64,000 nt of DNA from Flavobacterium sp. ACAM 123 (lineage in GTDB: Bacteria; Bacteroidota; Bacteroidia; Flavobacteriales; Flavobacteriaceae). Numbering within the stretch: position 1 is the first letter of the stretch; every line of letters starts with the position of its first letter. Of the stretch, positions 34,246 to 43,257 are shown in pieces. The DNA lies in NCBI RefSeq assembly GCF_000264055.1, contig NZ_AJXL01000001.1, positions 1 to 64,000 on the forward strand, given 5' to 3'. The notes under the pieces were generated by a model. The model was not told the DNA's origin, made no database searches, and worked only from the letters and a program-made list of their open reading frames with translations. Position numbers and translations under genes: made by a program.

Positions 34246-35616
34246 TTAGTTTAATAGTTGATTTTGATCTTTTTCAGCTCTTGATAAGATTTTTTCAGGT
34301 AGGGACTTTTTCGCTTTTGCTCCCATCTTTTTTAGTTTTTCCACACTTATAATGAGGTTGCCTTTTCCGTCGACGAGTTTACTCATAGCGCCGCTATATT
34401 CTGTTTTAGTTTCGTCGATTTTCTTTCCAATTTTTATTAAGTCAGCCACGAAGCCTTCAAATTTATCATATAGGGCACCGGCTTGTCTGGCAATTTCAAA
34501 GGCGTTTTCCTGTTGTTTTTGATTTGCCCACATGCTGTCAATTGTTCTTAGGGTAGCCAATAGGGTAGCAGGCGTTACAATTACAATGTTTTTTTCGAAT
34601 GCCTTGTTGTATAAAGCATTGTCCTCATTCAGTGCCATGGCAAATGCGGGCTCGATAGGGATAAAAAGCAACACGAAATCTGGACTTTCTATCTGGTATA
34701 AATCCTGATAGTTTTTATTTCCCAGTTGATCTACATGACGTTTGATTGAGTTGACGTGCTCTTTTAAGTGACCGATTTTTAAATCTTCGTCCTCTTCGTT
34801 GATGTGCCTTTCATAAGCAGTCAAGGAAACTTTTGAATCGACAATCATCTTCTTGCCGTCAGGTAGGTTGATCACCACATCAGGGAAAACGCGATTTCCT
34901 TCCGCGGTGGTAAAGCTTTGTTGTACCTCATACTCGCGTCCTTTTTCCAGACCTGATTTTTCTAGTACTCTTTCCAGTACTAACTCTCCCCAATTTCCCT
35001 GCATCTTGCTGTCCCCTTTTAATGCCTTGGTCAAGTTGATAGTTTCCTTACTCATTTGGATATTCATTTCGCGTAAGCCTAAAATCTGTTGGCGCAAAGC
35101 CGCGTGGTAATCGATACTTTCTTTATGGGTATCTTCGATTTTTTTTCGTAATAAATGAATTTTGTCTTGCAAAGGAGATAGAATGTTTTTCATGTTTTCC
35201 TTATTCTGCTCCGTGAATTTATTCGATTTCTCGTCTAATATTTTATTAGCAAGATTCTCAAATTCTTTCGTGAATTTTTCCTGTAGTTTTTCTACTTCGT
35301 TTTTTTGCTCTTTGTTGCGTTCCCACAGATTCTCAAAATCAACTTCTTTTTTAGACAGTTGGATTGCGAGGCTGTCTTTTTCGTTACGTATGGTTTCTTT
35401 CTCAAAGCTATTTTTATCGAATTGTTTTTCAAACGCTGTTCTGTCATTTATGAATTGTTCTTTTAATTGGTTGAATTGCGAGTTTGAAGCAATTAGCTTC
35501 TCTTCTAAACTAATTTTTTCAGATTTAAAACGGGCTGAGAATACTAGTTTGCCAACGAAAACACCAAGGCCTAAAGCACTAATAAATAACAATATGAACG
35601 AAAACATAGTTGGCAT
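34246..35616 (-). CDS. rmuC: DNA recombination protein RmuC
   Basis: A 456-residue protein with an N-terminal membrane anchor (FSFILLFISALGLGVFVG, residues 5-22). A long coiled coil rich in E, K and Q (about 30-170) follows, then the RmuC nuclease-like domain. Landmarks are GNWGELVLERVLEKSGLEKG, FPDVVINLPDGKKMIVDSKV and FIPIEPAFAMAL. RmuC limits DNA inversions at short repeats. It is the first gene of a three-gene minus run. Confidence 0.9.
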   Translation of the reverse strand: MPTMFSFILLFISALGLGVFVGKLVFSARFKSEKISLEEKLIASNSQFNQLKEQFINDRTAFEKQFDKNSFEKETIRNEKDSLAIQLSKKEVDFENLWERNKEQKNEVEKLQEKFTKEFENLANKILDEKSNKFTEQNKENMKNILSPLQDKIHLLRKKIEDTHKESIDYHAALRQQILGLREMNIQMSKETINLTKALKGDSKMQGNWGELVLERVLEKSGLEKGREYEVQQSFTTAEGNRVFPDVVINLPDGKKMIVDSKVSLTAYERHINEEDEDLKIGHLKEHVNSIKRHVDQLGNKNYQDLYQIESPDFVLLFIPIEPAFAMALNEDNALYNKAFEKNIVIVTPATLLATLRTIDSMWANQKQQENAFEIARQAGALYDKFEGFVADLIKIGKKIDETKTEYSGAMSKLVDGKGNLIISVEKLKKMGAKAKKSLPEKILSRAEKDQNQLLN

Positions 35617-35747
35617 AAAATGGTTTTTTTATTTTAAAAGTAAAAGTAAACAATATTATATCTTGGGCTAGATTTATTAATTAGAAAATAAAAAAAGCCA
35701 ATAAAAAACAATCGTTTATATTGCCTTTGCAGCGGTGTCAGTAGCTT

Positions 35748-36125
35748 TTATTCATTCTCTGATTTCATGTTTCCTCGATCCTTGTGATTATCCTTTAGGG
35801 AGTTAGGGTAGCGATTCACGGTGATATCTGAGTTTAGGTCTTCGTTCTCCACTGTTTTCATTGCTTCTGCCTCATTAGTGACTCCTCGACGCAAGCTTGC
35901 GTTTTCATTATATTTGCGTTCTTCATCAGGAATAGGAGTAGTTAATCCATCAATATTTCGGGCTCGGTGTACAGTCGTTTTATTTCCTTCGGTATCAATT
36001 TCTATTTCGTCCGTTAGAATAGAATCTGGCGCTTTTTCCATATCTGATGGTTGCTTTGCTTCAGAATCTTCATTACTATTATGTGCATAGAACTCTTTTT
36101 TTGAGGTTGTATTTTTATTTTCCAT
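35748..36125 (-). CDS. hydrophilic, probably disordered protein
   Basis: A 125-residue acidic protein without hydrophobic core, full of N, E, D, K and T. It has a TDEIEIDTEGNKTTVHRARNI segment (shortened: EIEIDTEGNKTTV) and no domain I recognise. Codon structure is regular and the start is clear, so it is likely a real gene. The composition resembles stress- or desiccation-related flavobacterial proteins, but that is only an impression. Confidence 0.55.
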   Translation of the reverse strand: MENKNTTSKKEFYAHNSNEDSEAKQPSDMEKAPDSILTDEIEIDTEGNKTTVHRARNIDGLTTPIPDEERKYNENASLRRGVTNEAEAMKTVENEDLNSDITVNRYPNSLKDNHKDRGNMKSENE

Positions 36126-36236
36126 GATGTAAAATTGTACGAGTTTTTATTTTAAAATCAAAAAATAGCACTTTTAGACGAAGGAAGTAAATCATTTAAC
36201 ATCTCTTTTAGATTGTTAAAATGTAATGAATGGATA

Positions 36237-36267
36237 TTTATATGCTAATAAAACAATACTATCTTTG
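36237..36267 (+). promoter_or_regulatory. promoter of pseudouridine synthase gene
   Basis: TTTA (36237-36240), 19 bp, then a perfect -7 element TATCTTTG (36260-36267). The ATG follows 25 nt downstream. Confidence 0.6.
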
Positions 36268-36292
36268 TGTTTGATAAAATTAAATAAAAGCA

Positions 36293-36859
36293 ATGTCCCA
36301 TCAGCATTTCATTCTTCATAAACCATACGGTTATTTGAGTCAGTTTATCTATGAACAGAAACGAAAAAAGAAATTGCTAGGTGAATTGTATGATTTTCCT
36401 AAAGGAACGATGGCAATAGGGCGCTTAGACGAGGATTCGGAAGGGTTATTGTTACTCACCACGGATGGGATGATGAGTGAAATCATTCGCTCTAAAAAAG
36501 TAGACAAAGAATACTATGTTCAGGTGGATGGCATTATTCATCAGGAAGCCATTGAGAAAATGAAGTGCGGTGTGGAAATAGGTTTCAACGGAACCAAATA
36601 TGTTACAAAAAAATGTGAAGCTTCTTTGATAAATGAACTTCCTGCCTTTGGTGCCAGAGGTAAAAAAATACGTGACGCACGGCACGGACCCACTTCTTGG
36701 GCTTCGGTAACGGTAAATGAAGGCAAGTTTCGCCAAATACGTAAAATGACTGCGGCAGTTGGATTTCCTACCCTCAGACTGGTTCGTGTACGAATAGGAA
36801 ATGTATATTTGAATGATTTACAGGCTGGAGCAGTAATTGAAGTTGAAAATTTCCAATAG
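36293..36859 (+). CDS. 23S rRNA pseudouridine synthase, RluE-like
   Basis: A 188-residue enzyme of the RsuA/RluB/E/F group. The catalytic motif is GRLDEDSEGLLLLT (Asp46). It has no N-terminal S4 domain, as in RluE, and the N-terminus FILHKPYGYLSQF is typical. ARHGPTSWASVTVNEGKFRQ and IRKMTAAVGFPTLRLVR complete the core. RluE modifies U2457 of 23S rRNA; the same target here is inferred. trmL follows 76 bp downstream. Confidence 0.87.
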   Translation: MSHQHFILHKPYGYLSQFIYEQKRKKKLLGELYDFPKGTMAIGRLDEDSEGLLLLTTDGMMSEIIRSKKVDKEYYVQVDGIIHQEAIEKMKCGVEIGFNGTKYVTKKCEASLINELPAFGARGKKIRDARHGPTSWASVTVNEGKFRQIRKMTAAVGFPTLRLVRVRIGNVYLNDLQAGAVIEVENFQ

Positions 36860-36935
36860 TAAAAGTCAATGGCAAGGGCAAAAAATAAATTATATACCCC
36901 AACTTTAAAATTTCTAACCTCTAACTTAAAATCAC

Positions 36936-37388
36936 ATGTTAAACATCGTCTTAGTAGAACCCGAAATACCCAATAATACCGGAAATATTGGTCGATTGTG
37001 TGTAGGTACCGGAAGTCGCTTGCACTTGATACATCCTTTTGGTTTTGTAATCAATGATAAAAACTTAAAACGATCAGGATTGGATTATTGGGTACATCTT
37101 GATGTTACTGAATATCATAATTCAGACGAATGGATTGCTCAAATTCAAGACACTTCACGTGTTTTTTTAATGAGCTCCCATGCCGAAAAATCATATTTGG
37201 AGATTGAGTTTCAAGACGGAGATTGGTTGGTTTTTGGAAAAGAAAGTAAAGGATTAAGTGAAGAATTTTTAGCTAGATTCGAGAATCATCTTAAAATTCC
37301 GATGTCAAACTTGATTCGGAGTTTTAATATCGCTAATTCAGTTGCTTTTGTTATTGGCGAAGCCAAAAGGCAAATTATGCTCAAGTAA
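36936..37388 (+). CDS. trmL: tRNA (cytidine(34)-2'-O)-methyltransferase
   Basis: A 150-residue minimal SPOUT methyltransferase. The N-terminus is NIVLVEPEIPNNTGNIGRLC, the middle has GSRLHLIHPFGF, and the knot region has WLVFGKESKGLSEEFL and IPMSNLIRSFNIANSVA. TrmL methylates the wobble base of tRNA-Leu. The short length (no extra domains) is normal. Confidence 0.93.
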   Translation: MLNIVLVEPEIPNNTGNIGRLCVGTGSRLHLIHPFGFVINDKNLKRSGLDYWVHLDVTEYHNSDEWIAQIQDTSRVFLMSSHAEKSYLEIEFQDGDWLVFGKESKGLSEEFLARFENHLKIPMSNLIRSFNIANSVAFVIGEAKRQIMLK

Positions 37389-37502
37389 TACAATAGTAGC
37401 AGAAGTTGCAAAGGAACTGTATTGTTAAGAATGCGTTTTATATTTTTGAGTATGGCATTTGCATGTTTCGACAAATAGTACTCCTTTTAAAAATCCTTTT
37501 CT

Positions 37503-38890
37503 ATGATTGATAAAGTTTCTTTACGAAGTGAGATTTTTAGACATTTAGATCGTTTAGTGACGGCTCCGGTAGCCTATTCCTTGCATAAAAGCTGGAGTTT
37601 TATCATTTTACTCTATAAAAAGGAAGGGACTCTGGGTCAGCTTATTTCTCGCTTTAAAGCTAACCAAAGCTATCTTAATATTGGAGTAGGGGTTTTGTAT
37701 TCTCTAGGATTTCTCCATGAGAAAGAGAGATAAAATATGAGATTGTAATGCATATTGAGGGCACTTTGGTTGGACCAGCTTCAGTGCGATTAGGTATGAT
37801 CGGTATGTTTCATAAATTTTTTCTGGAGATATCCTTCGGACCTGAGGAATCTCATAAGTTCCCTGATAATTTTAAAACCATGTTGGATTTCTTTGTGCAT
37901 TTAGTCTGGTTTACCTTAAAGGTCAGAAATTATTTACTCAGGGAAGTGGGATTGTTTTTTGCCAAAAGAGCAGCCGCTTATGGTGTGACGGTTTCTTATT
38001 CGCCAATTCGTTGTAAAATGAATAATGTGCTTTTTGGCAATGCTCGTATTTTAAAGACGGTTGCCGACGCGGAAGATGAAGTTCATGTACACCTTGAAAT
38101 GAACGTTTGGAGAAGCAGTTACACATATGAGTCCTATTTTAAAGTGGTGGACAAAATCGCTATGAAATTATTTAATTTGCCCATAGAAGATCAGTCAAAA
38201 AGGGTTCTAGATAAGGGTTGCGGCAATGTAGCCTTTTTAGAACATGTCTTCGCCGTAATCGAAAGGCAAACGTTAAAAGGTCAGATGCTGCCTAATTAGC
38301 CGCTATTTCTAGCTGGTGCAGACTATAACCAAGCGGCTCTAAAAGTGACTCGAGCTAATCTGATTAAAGCCGATATTTGGGCCAAAGTTATTTGGGCAGA
38401 CATAGGTCGTCCCGACTTGTTAGCGGATGACTTAATGGAAAATTACGGTATCGATTTAAAAGATTTATTGAATGTAAGAACCTTTCTAGACCACAATAGG
38501 ATTTGGGAAGAACCAAAGCACATTAGTATGGACAGAATAAGTCAATCCACTGGAGCTTTTGCACATAAAGGAAAGCGAGTGAGTAATAATCTGGTGGAGG
38601 ATAATCTTGTGGAGCATTTTAATAAATGGTCTCCCTATGTTAGGAATTTTGGTTTGCTCATGATCGAATTACACACCATTCCGCCCAGTGTAACAGCTAC
38701 AAATCTTGGAAAGACGGCTGCAACGGCTTATGATGCGACCCATGGTTTTTCAGATCAATACATCGTGGAAATCTCCGTCTTACATAAAGCAGCTGCCGAA
38801 GTGGGATTGTATCCTGACAATCAGTATTTTAAGCGATTTCCGGATTCGAATACTGCTACAGTGAGTATTAATTTATTGAAAGGAAAGTAG
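37503..38890 (+). pseudogene. class I SAM-dependent methyltransferase (AprA-like), broken
   Basis: Three open segments belong to one protein. The first (MIDKVSLRSEIFRHLDRL..., 37503-37733) ends at a frameshift in a GA-repeat (GAGAAAGAGAGATA). The second continues as KYEIVMHIEGTLVGPASVRLG and holds a damaged SAM motif VLDKGCGNVAFLEHV. It meets TAG at 38297-38299 and resumes in the same frame as LFLAGADYNQAALKVTRANL, then DIGRPDLLADDL and NVRTFLDHNRIWEEP. The pattern resembles AprA-related methyltransferases of Bacteroidota. With a frameshift, a stop and loss of the second motif-I glycine it is probably dead. Confidence 0.78.
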
Positions 38891-38998
38891 AAAATAATTA
38901 GTGTTCCGTTTTTTAGTGTCCAGTCTCAATTATCGAGGTTGGAGTTTTTTATTATAAGTTTCAACTCTAGTTTTTACAATAAGGCTAACGCTCAGTCC

Positions 38999-39070
38999 TA
39001 TAAAAAGTTTCACACCCAGTTTTACACCCAGTTCTATAAAAAGTTTCACACCCAGTTTCACACCCAGTTA
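38999..39070. repeat. two tandem 36-bp repeats
   Basis: Two adjacent units of 36 bp (38999-39034 and 39035-39070) both begin TATAAAAAGTTTCACACCCA and contain a second CACCCAGTT copy. A partial third unit (CATCCAGT) follows. The region lies between the methyltransferase pseudogene and the cobalamin ATPase gene. Confidence 0.75.
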
Positions 39071-39080
39071 TTACATCCAG

Positions 39081-39112
39081 TCTCCTCCTCCTGCGGAGGG
39101 GGCGGGGGAGGA
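39081..39112. repeat. GC-rich hairpin
   Basis: TCTCCTCCTCCTGCGGAGGG is followed by GCGGGGGAGG. The arms CCTCC and GGAGG pair around TGC. It is a strong GC island in AT-rich DNA directly after the stop of the minus-strand ATPase gene, so it may act as a terminator or a dispersed repeat. Confidence 0.5.
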
Positions 39113-39898
39113 TCACACAATCACAAACTTCCCTTTATTTGAATCAAAAACAATATGTTCATCTTTGAATAGGGTATTGAAAGTTCCTTTGGAAATAAAA
39201 TTGCAAGGTTCGTCTTGAACCACAGTTTCGGGAGTCATAATGATCATTTCATCGCTCAATTGTATGGCCATATCGATATCATGGGTAGAAAACAGAATGC
39301 ATTTATTTGTTTCCTGAGTGAGCTTTTTCAAGAGTTTGAATAGCGACACTTTATGTAAGAGATCCAAATGGGTAGTAGGTTCGTCTAAAATTATTAGTGG
39401 AGTGTCTTGTGCGAGAGCTCGAGCAACTAATGCTTTTTGTAATTGACCATCACTGATTTCATAATGTTTTTTGGTTGCCAAATGACTGATTTGAGTCAGT
39501 TCCATCGCTTCGTTAACCCTGGCAATATCAGTTTCCGTCAGTTTTCCAATCCAATTAGTATACGGCTGTCTTCCTAAAGCAATCAGCTCGAAAACAGTCA
39601 AATTGCTAGGCGGTAACTTTTCGGTTAGCACCACACTTAGGTTTTGAGCTACCGTCAAAGCATCTATTTCATGAATGTTTTTTCCGTTAAGTAAAATAGT
39701 TCCTGAAAGCGGTTTTTGAATCCCGGTTATTGTGCGAAGCAAAGTTGATTTTCCAATTCCATTGGCACCAATTAAAGCAATTAGTTTTCCAGATTTTAAA
39801 TTCAAGTTTAGGTTTTCGGCAATAATAGTAGTCTCCGCTTTGGAAGTATAGCCAATGCTTAGATTTGATGTTGTAAGTATGTCTTTATTACTATTCAT
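39113..39898 (-). CDS. ABC transporter ATPase, cobalamin/iron-chelate type
   Basis: A 261-residue FecE/BtuD-type ATPase. Walker A is GANGIGKST (residues 44-52), Walker B LIILDEPTTHLD, and the signature is degenerate, ISDGQLQKALVARAL. It would power the FecCD-type permease encoded 740 bp upstream. Because the locus faces a cobalamin riboswitch and BtuB, cobalamin is the likely cargo. A GxxExxY pseudogene lies between this gene and the permease gene. Confidence 0.88.
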   Translation of the reverse strand: MNSNKDILTTSNLSIGYTSKAETTIIAENLNLNLKSGKLIALIGANGIGKSTLLRTITGIQKPLSGTILLNGKNIHEIDALTVAQNLSVVLTEKLPPSNLTVFELIALGRQPYTNWIGKLTETDIARVNEAMELTQISHLATKKHYEISDGQLQKALVARALAQDTPLIILDEPTTHLDLLHKVSLFKLLKKLTQETNKCILFSTHDIDMAIQLSDEMIIMTPETVVQDEPCNFISKGTFNTLFKDEHIVFDSNKGKFVIV

Positions 39899-40057
39899 TT
39901 GTATAACTCATAGTTTTTTAGACACATAGAAACATAGGCCTTTATTGTGTCGAGATAATTATAGATTTGAAACTAGGTCTCAAACATAGTAAAACAACAT
40001 AATTCTATAGTTTCAATGTGTTTTGTTTTTATTAAATTTTATTTCAACAAACTGGGT

Positions 40058-40471
40058 TTAATTTTCTGGCAAATTTTTAAAATATTCATTTACAAAAGTT
40101 TTGTGTCCGTCTTTAAAAATATTAAAACAATTGAAATTTATAATAATTCCTTTTTGGAGCTTTTAAAAGTTTCATATAAGTTTGAACTTGAGCTTCAATT
40201 ATGGGATTTAATTGTAACATCGATTTTAGCTCTACAACCAGACAGTTGTCTATAAATAGATCACATCTAAAATCAATTTCCAACTCTCTATTTTTATATA
40301 TCAAAGGGACTTTCATTTTTGAAATGAATTTTATTTTTCTTAATAGTAATTCTTCTTTCAAACATTGATGATAGACACTTTCCAATAATCCTCTTACTAT
40401 AGCTTTATGAACTTCTATAGCTGCACCAATAACTTCGAAGGTAGTTCATTTAAATATTTTTGAGTAATCAT
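40058..40471 (-). pseudogene. GxxExxY family protein, two frameshifts
   Basis: The minus strand reads MITQKYLNEL from 40471, then shifts to EVIGAAIEVHKAIVRGLLES and VYHQCLKEELLL (the GLLESVY motif is the family's GxxExxY), and then through DLFIDNCLVVELKS. A second shift at a run of A (PK then GIIINFNCFNIFKDG) restores the family C-terminus and a stop at 40058. Only the middle (40122-40385) shows as an open frame. The family belongs to the PD-(D/E)XK superfamily and has no known role. The gene separates the permease and ATPase genes. Confidence 0.82.
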
Positions 40472-40633
40472 TTCCAGTATTTTAGTTTTTGCTATGAACC
40501 CCTTCTTGGGCTTGTCTATCTCAACCTTTTTATTCGCGTAAAGTTAAGCCTATCTTTTTATGTGTTTTTTAAAAAAAAAACATTTGTATTAAGCTCTGTA
40601 GCCAAAAGTATTTTCACCTCATTTAATTAAAAC

Positions 40634-41665
40634 CTATCCAATCATTTTTCGTTTTCTAACTAACAACCATATAACAATCGGTGCTCCAAAAACAGAAGTA
40701 ACAGCATTAATTGGCAGTGTAATATCTCCTCCAGGAACTTGTGAAATACTGTCGCAGATAAGCATGATACTCGCTCCAAAAAGTAAAGTACTCCAAAATA
40801 GTATAGTGTGGTTACTGGTTTGAAAAACTAATTTTGCAATATGTGGAACTGCGAGTCCTATGAAGGCAATGGGACCCGCAAAAGCAGTGATACTCCCTGC
40901 CAAAACACTGGTAGCAAAAATAATGATAAGCCTTGTTCTTTTATAATTTAACCCTAAACTACGGGCGTAATTTTCTCCTAGCAACAGCGCATTTAATGGT
41001 TTGATACTGAAAAGACTTAGAATGAGTCCAATAAGTACACAAACCAATAAAATGCCAATGGATGTCCAGGATAAATTACCTAAGTTCCCTAAAGACCAAA
41101 AGGTGAATTTTTGCAACTGTTCAGCGGTACTAAAATAAGTAAGTGTTCCCACAATTGCGCTTGTTAAACTGCCGAACATCAGCCCCACAATCAAGATAGC
41201 CATCGTGTCTCGCAAGCGATAAGAGACTGCTAAAACGGCCATTAAAACCAAAAAACTTCCAAGGCTTGAAGCCAATACAATTCCGTAGGAGGAGAGCATT
41301 ATGGCAGTAAGAGATTGCGGTAAAAATGCGGCTCCAAGAATCACTGCAGCAACACCTAAACTAGCTCCTGAACTCAGTCCTAAAACGTAAGGGCCAGCCA
41401 AAGGATTCCTAAATAAAGTTTGCATCAATAACCCACTAACTGATAATCCCATACCCACTAATATTGCGGCAATGGCTTTGGGTAATCTATAGTTTACGAT
41501 GATATAGTCCCAGGTTTCTTTGCTCGTAACTCCTCCGGTGAGACTGTTAAATACTTCTTTTAGGGGTATGGAAACAGAACCCAAACTAAGGTTGACCATA
41601 AACAGGCAACCCATTCCAATGGTGAGGATAGTGAAGAGAGCGGTATTTCGATTTGTATGATTCAA
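40634..41665 (-). CDS. ABC transporter permease, FecCD/BtuC family
   Basis: A 343-residue permease with about ten membrane helices. Family landmarks are RLPKAIAAILVGMGLSVSGL, QTLFRNPLAGPYVLGLSSGA and GPIAFIGLAVPHIAKLVF. It starts 1 bp after the binding-protein stop, so both are cotranscribed. Family members carry iron chelates, haem or cobalamin. The nearby cobalamin riboswitch and BtuB favour cobalamin. Confidence 0.9.
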   Translation of the reverse strand: MNHTNRNTALFTILTIGMGCLFMVNLSLGSVSIPLKEVFNSLTGGVTSKETWDYIIVNYRLPKAIAAILVGMGLSVSGLLMQTLFRNPLAGPYVLGLSSGASLGVAAVILGAAFLPQSLTAIMLSSYGIVLASSLGSFLVLMAVLAVSYRLRDTMAILIVGLMFGSLTSAIVGTLTYFSTAEQLQKFTFWSLGNLGNLSWTSIGILLVCVLIGLILSLFSIKPLNALLLGENYARSLGLNYKRTRLIIIFATSVLAGSITAFAGPIAFIGLAVPHIAKLVFQTSNHTILFWSTLLFGASIMLICDSISQVPGGDITLPINAVTSVFGAPIVIWLLVRKRKMIG

Positions 41666-41666
41666 T

Positions 41667-42806
41667 TTATTCTAATTTCTGAAAGAAAAAAAGCGTGTGG
41701 TTTGGTACTAATTCTGGATGGAAAATCTTTATGAAATCTTTTAAAACCCAGTCTGGACGGGTAGGAGACCATTCGAAATAGAGGATACCTCCTTTTGCTC
41801 CTTTATTTACAGCATACGAATATACTTTTTTATTTTTAAATGATTCAAATTCCTGATAATGCGGATTGCTGTCGCTCATTTGTTTTAAAGAAGAAAAATC
41901 ACCGGGGGCAATCCAGAATTCAGCTTGCTGCGCTTTTTCTAAAATAACCTCAAAAGGCAGGGATGCACTGCCAGTACCTTTCGAGTCTTTCCATAAATAA
42001 TCCGCTTGAGCATCTTTTAAAAATAAAGCTGCCCAACTTTCGCCTTGCGGAACATACCACTGATCTTGAAACATTGCTCCACTAAGAACCGTTGGTTTTC
42101 GTGTCGCTTTTTTGGCTAAAGCCAAAGTGGCATTGTATTCTTTTTCAATTTCGATAAAGACTGAATTCGCCTTCGAGTCTAGTCCATATAAAGCGCCAAA
42201 AAACTTAATCCATTCGGCTTTTCCAAGAGGAGATTGTTCCGTCCAATCTCCATTGAACATCACTTTTAAACCACTTTTTTGTAAAATATCTAAAGAGGGA
42301 TTGCTGTTGTTTAGTCCGAAACCAACAATCAGATTTGGCTGCATATCAATTAGCACTTCGGTATTTAGATTTTCGTTTTTCCCCACTTCTCTTACCTTTC
42401 CAGCATCAATGCGTTTTCGCGTTTTTTCAGAAGAAATATAATCGGTATTCGGGAATCCAACGAGCGTATTCTCAACACCTAACATTTCTAATGCTGGAAC
42501 GTGCGTGGTCGAGGTTACAACTATAGATTCTATAGGTATTTGGATTGTGGTAAACTGCTTGATGCTATCTGGAATAGTTCCGTTTTTTTCTTGTAAAACA
42601 TAGATAAAATTTTCTTTGGCTCCAGGCCAAGGCGTGGTAATTTTAACAACTGAATAGCCATTATACCTATAGATTTCGAATCCTGTAGCATATTGAATTT
42701 CATTTTTTACGGTTGCCGTTTCAGCGCTATAAATTTCCTTTTTATTTTTGCATCCGATGGCAAAAAAGGCAACAACAAAACAGTGATTTTAATTAGATTT
42801 TTTTCT
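41667..42806 (-). pseudogene. BtuF-like substrate-binding lipoprotein, N-terminus broken
   Basis: The frame from 42788 to 41667 is open and encodes a complete binding protein. It has a lipobox AFFAIGC at about 42765-42750, then ITTPWPGAKENFIYVLQEKN, VVTSTTHVPALEMLG and the SBP fold to the C-terminus. It has no ATG before MLGVENT (42485), which would start about 100 residues too late. Upstream of the lipobox the signal-peptide sequence KNLIKITVLLL is in another frame, and the lipobox frame has a TAA at 42789-42791. A one-base frameshift in a T/G-rich run therefore separates start and body, and no ATG is visible. It could be a real lesion or a sequence error. Confidence 0.75.
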
Positions 42807-42830
42807 TATAAAATAGATTTCTAGGAGTTG

Positions 42831-42866
42831 CAAAGGTAATCTTTAATTACCTTTTTAAAAATCAAA
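42831..42866 (-). promoter_or_regulatory. minus-strand promoter of the cobalamin ABC operon
   Basis: On the minus strand TACCTTTG (42831-42838) is a full -7 match. A TTTG lies 24 bp upstream (42863-42866), slightly longer than usual spacing. Confidence 0.45.
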
Positions 42867-42893
42867 TTTTATTTTTTATTCGGTGGATAAAGC

Positions 42894-42901
42894 TATATTT
42901 G
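42894..42901 (+). promoter_or_regulatory. -7 element for the riboswitch-btuB transcript
   Basis: TATATTTG matches TAnnTTTG and would start transcription near 42908, just at the left end of the riboswitch. Confidence 0.55.
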
Positions 42902-42919
42902 CAGCCGTATTGAGGTTGC

Positions 42920-43150
42920 TGTTTTGTGATTTAAAACGGCATTAAAAGGGAATCAAGTGCAAATTTAGGAACTACGAAGTTAGATTTAGGAATGTAAATT
43001 CCAAACCGTAATTCCAAATTAAAATTCTTGAGCTGTACCCGCAACTGTAAGCTATTAAGCTTGTTGTTATCTACAAAACCACTGTTTCGATTATTTGAAA
43101 TGGGAAGGTAAACAACAAGACGCAAGCCAGGAGACCTGCCTTTTACATCG
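42920..43150 (+). ncRNA. cobalamin riboswitch
   Basis: The leader contains GGGAATCAAGTG, then GCTGTACCCGCAACTGTAAGC, and the B12 box AGCCAGGAGACCTGCC (43125-43140). These are the conserved elements of the adenosylcobalamin aptamer, in the right order. Downstream of it a GTATG...CATAC stem and a T-rich stretch (about 43165-43215) may be the expression platform. It controls the BtuB gene at 43258, shutting it off when cobalamin is abundant. Confidence 0.93.
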
Positions 43151-43257
43151 TGTATCAAACTTTCGGGAAAAAAGGTTTGGGTATGGGTTATTTCATACTT
43201 TCTTCCCATTTTTAGTCATGTAACGGCAAGAGTCGTTATTAAAAATGTTTTATTAAA

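Noticed and set aside
35162-35671. 169-codon plus-strand frame
   Set aside because: Antisense to rmuC. The low-complexity Ser/Phe composition mirrors its coiled coil.
38999-39070. Possible CRISPR array
   Set aside because: The units are directly adjacent without unique spacers and no cas genes are in the window. It is a simple tandem repeat. No CRISPR array was found anywhere in the window.
38939-39142. 67-codon plus-strand frame across the 36-bp repeats
   Set aside because: Its sequence only reflects the repeat (QFYKKFHTQFH-like periodicity) and the GC-rich hairpin. It has no family features and overlaps the end of the ATPase gene.
42931-43209. 92-codon minus-strand frame
   Set aside because: It is antisense to the cobalamin riboswitch, whose conserved RNA elements fully explain the sequence.
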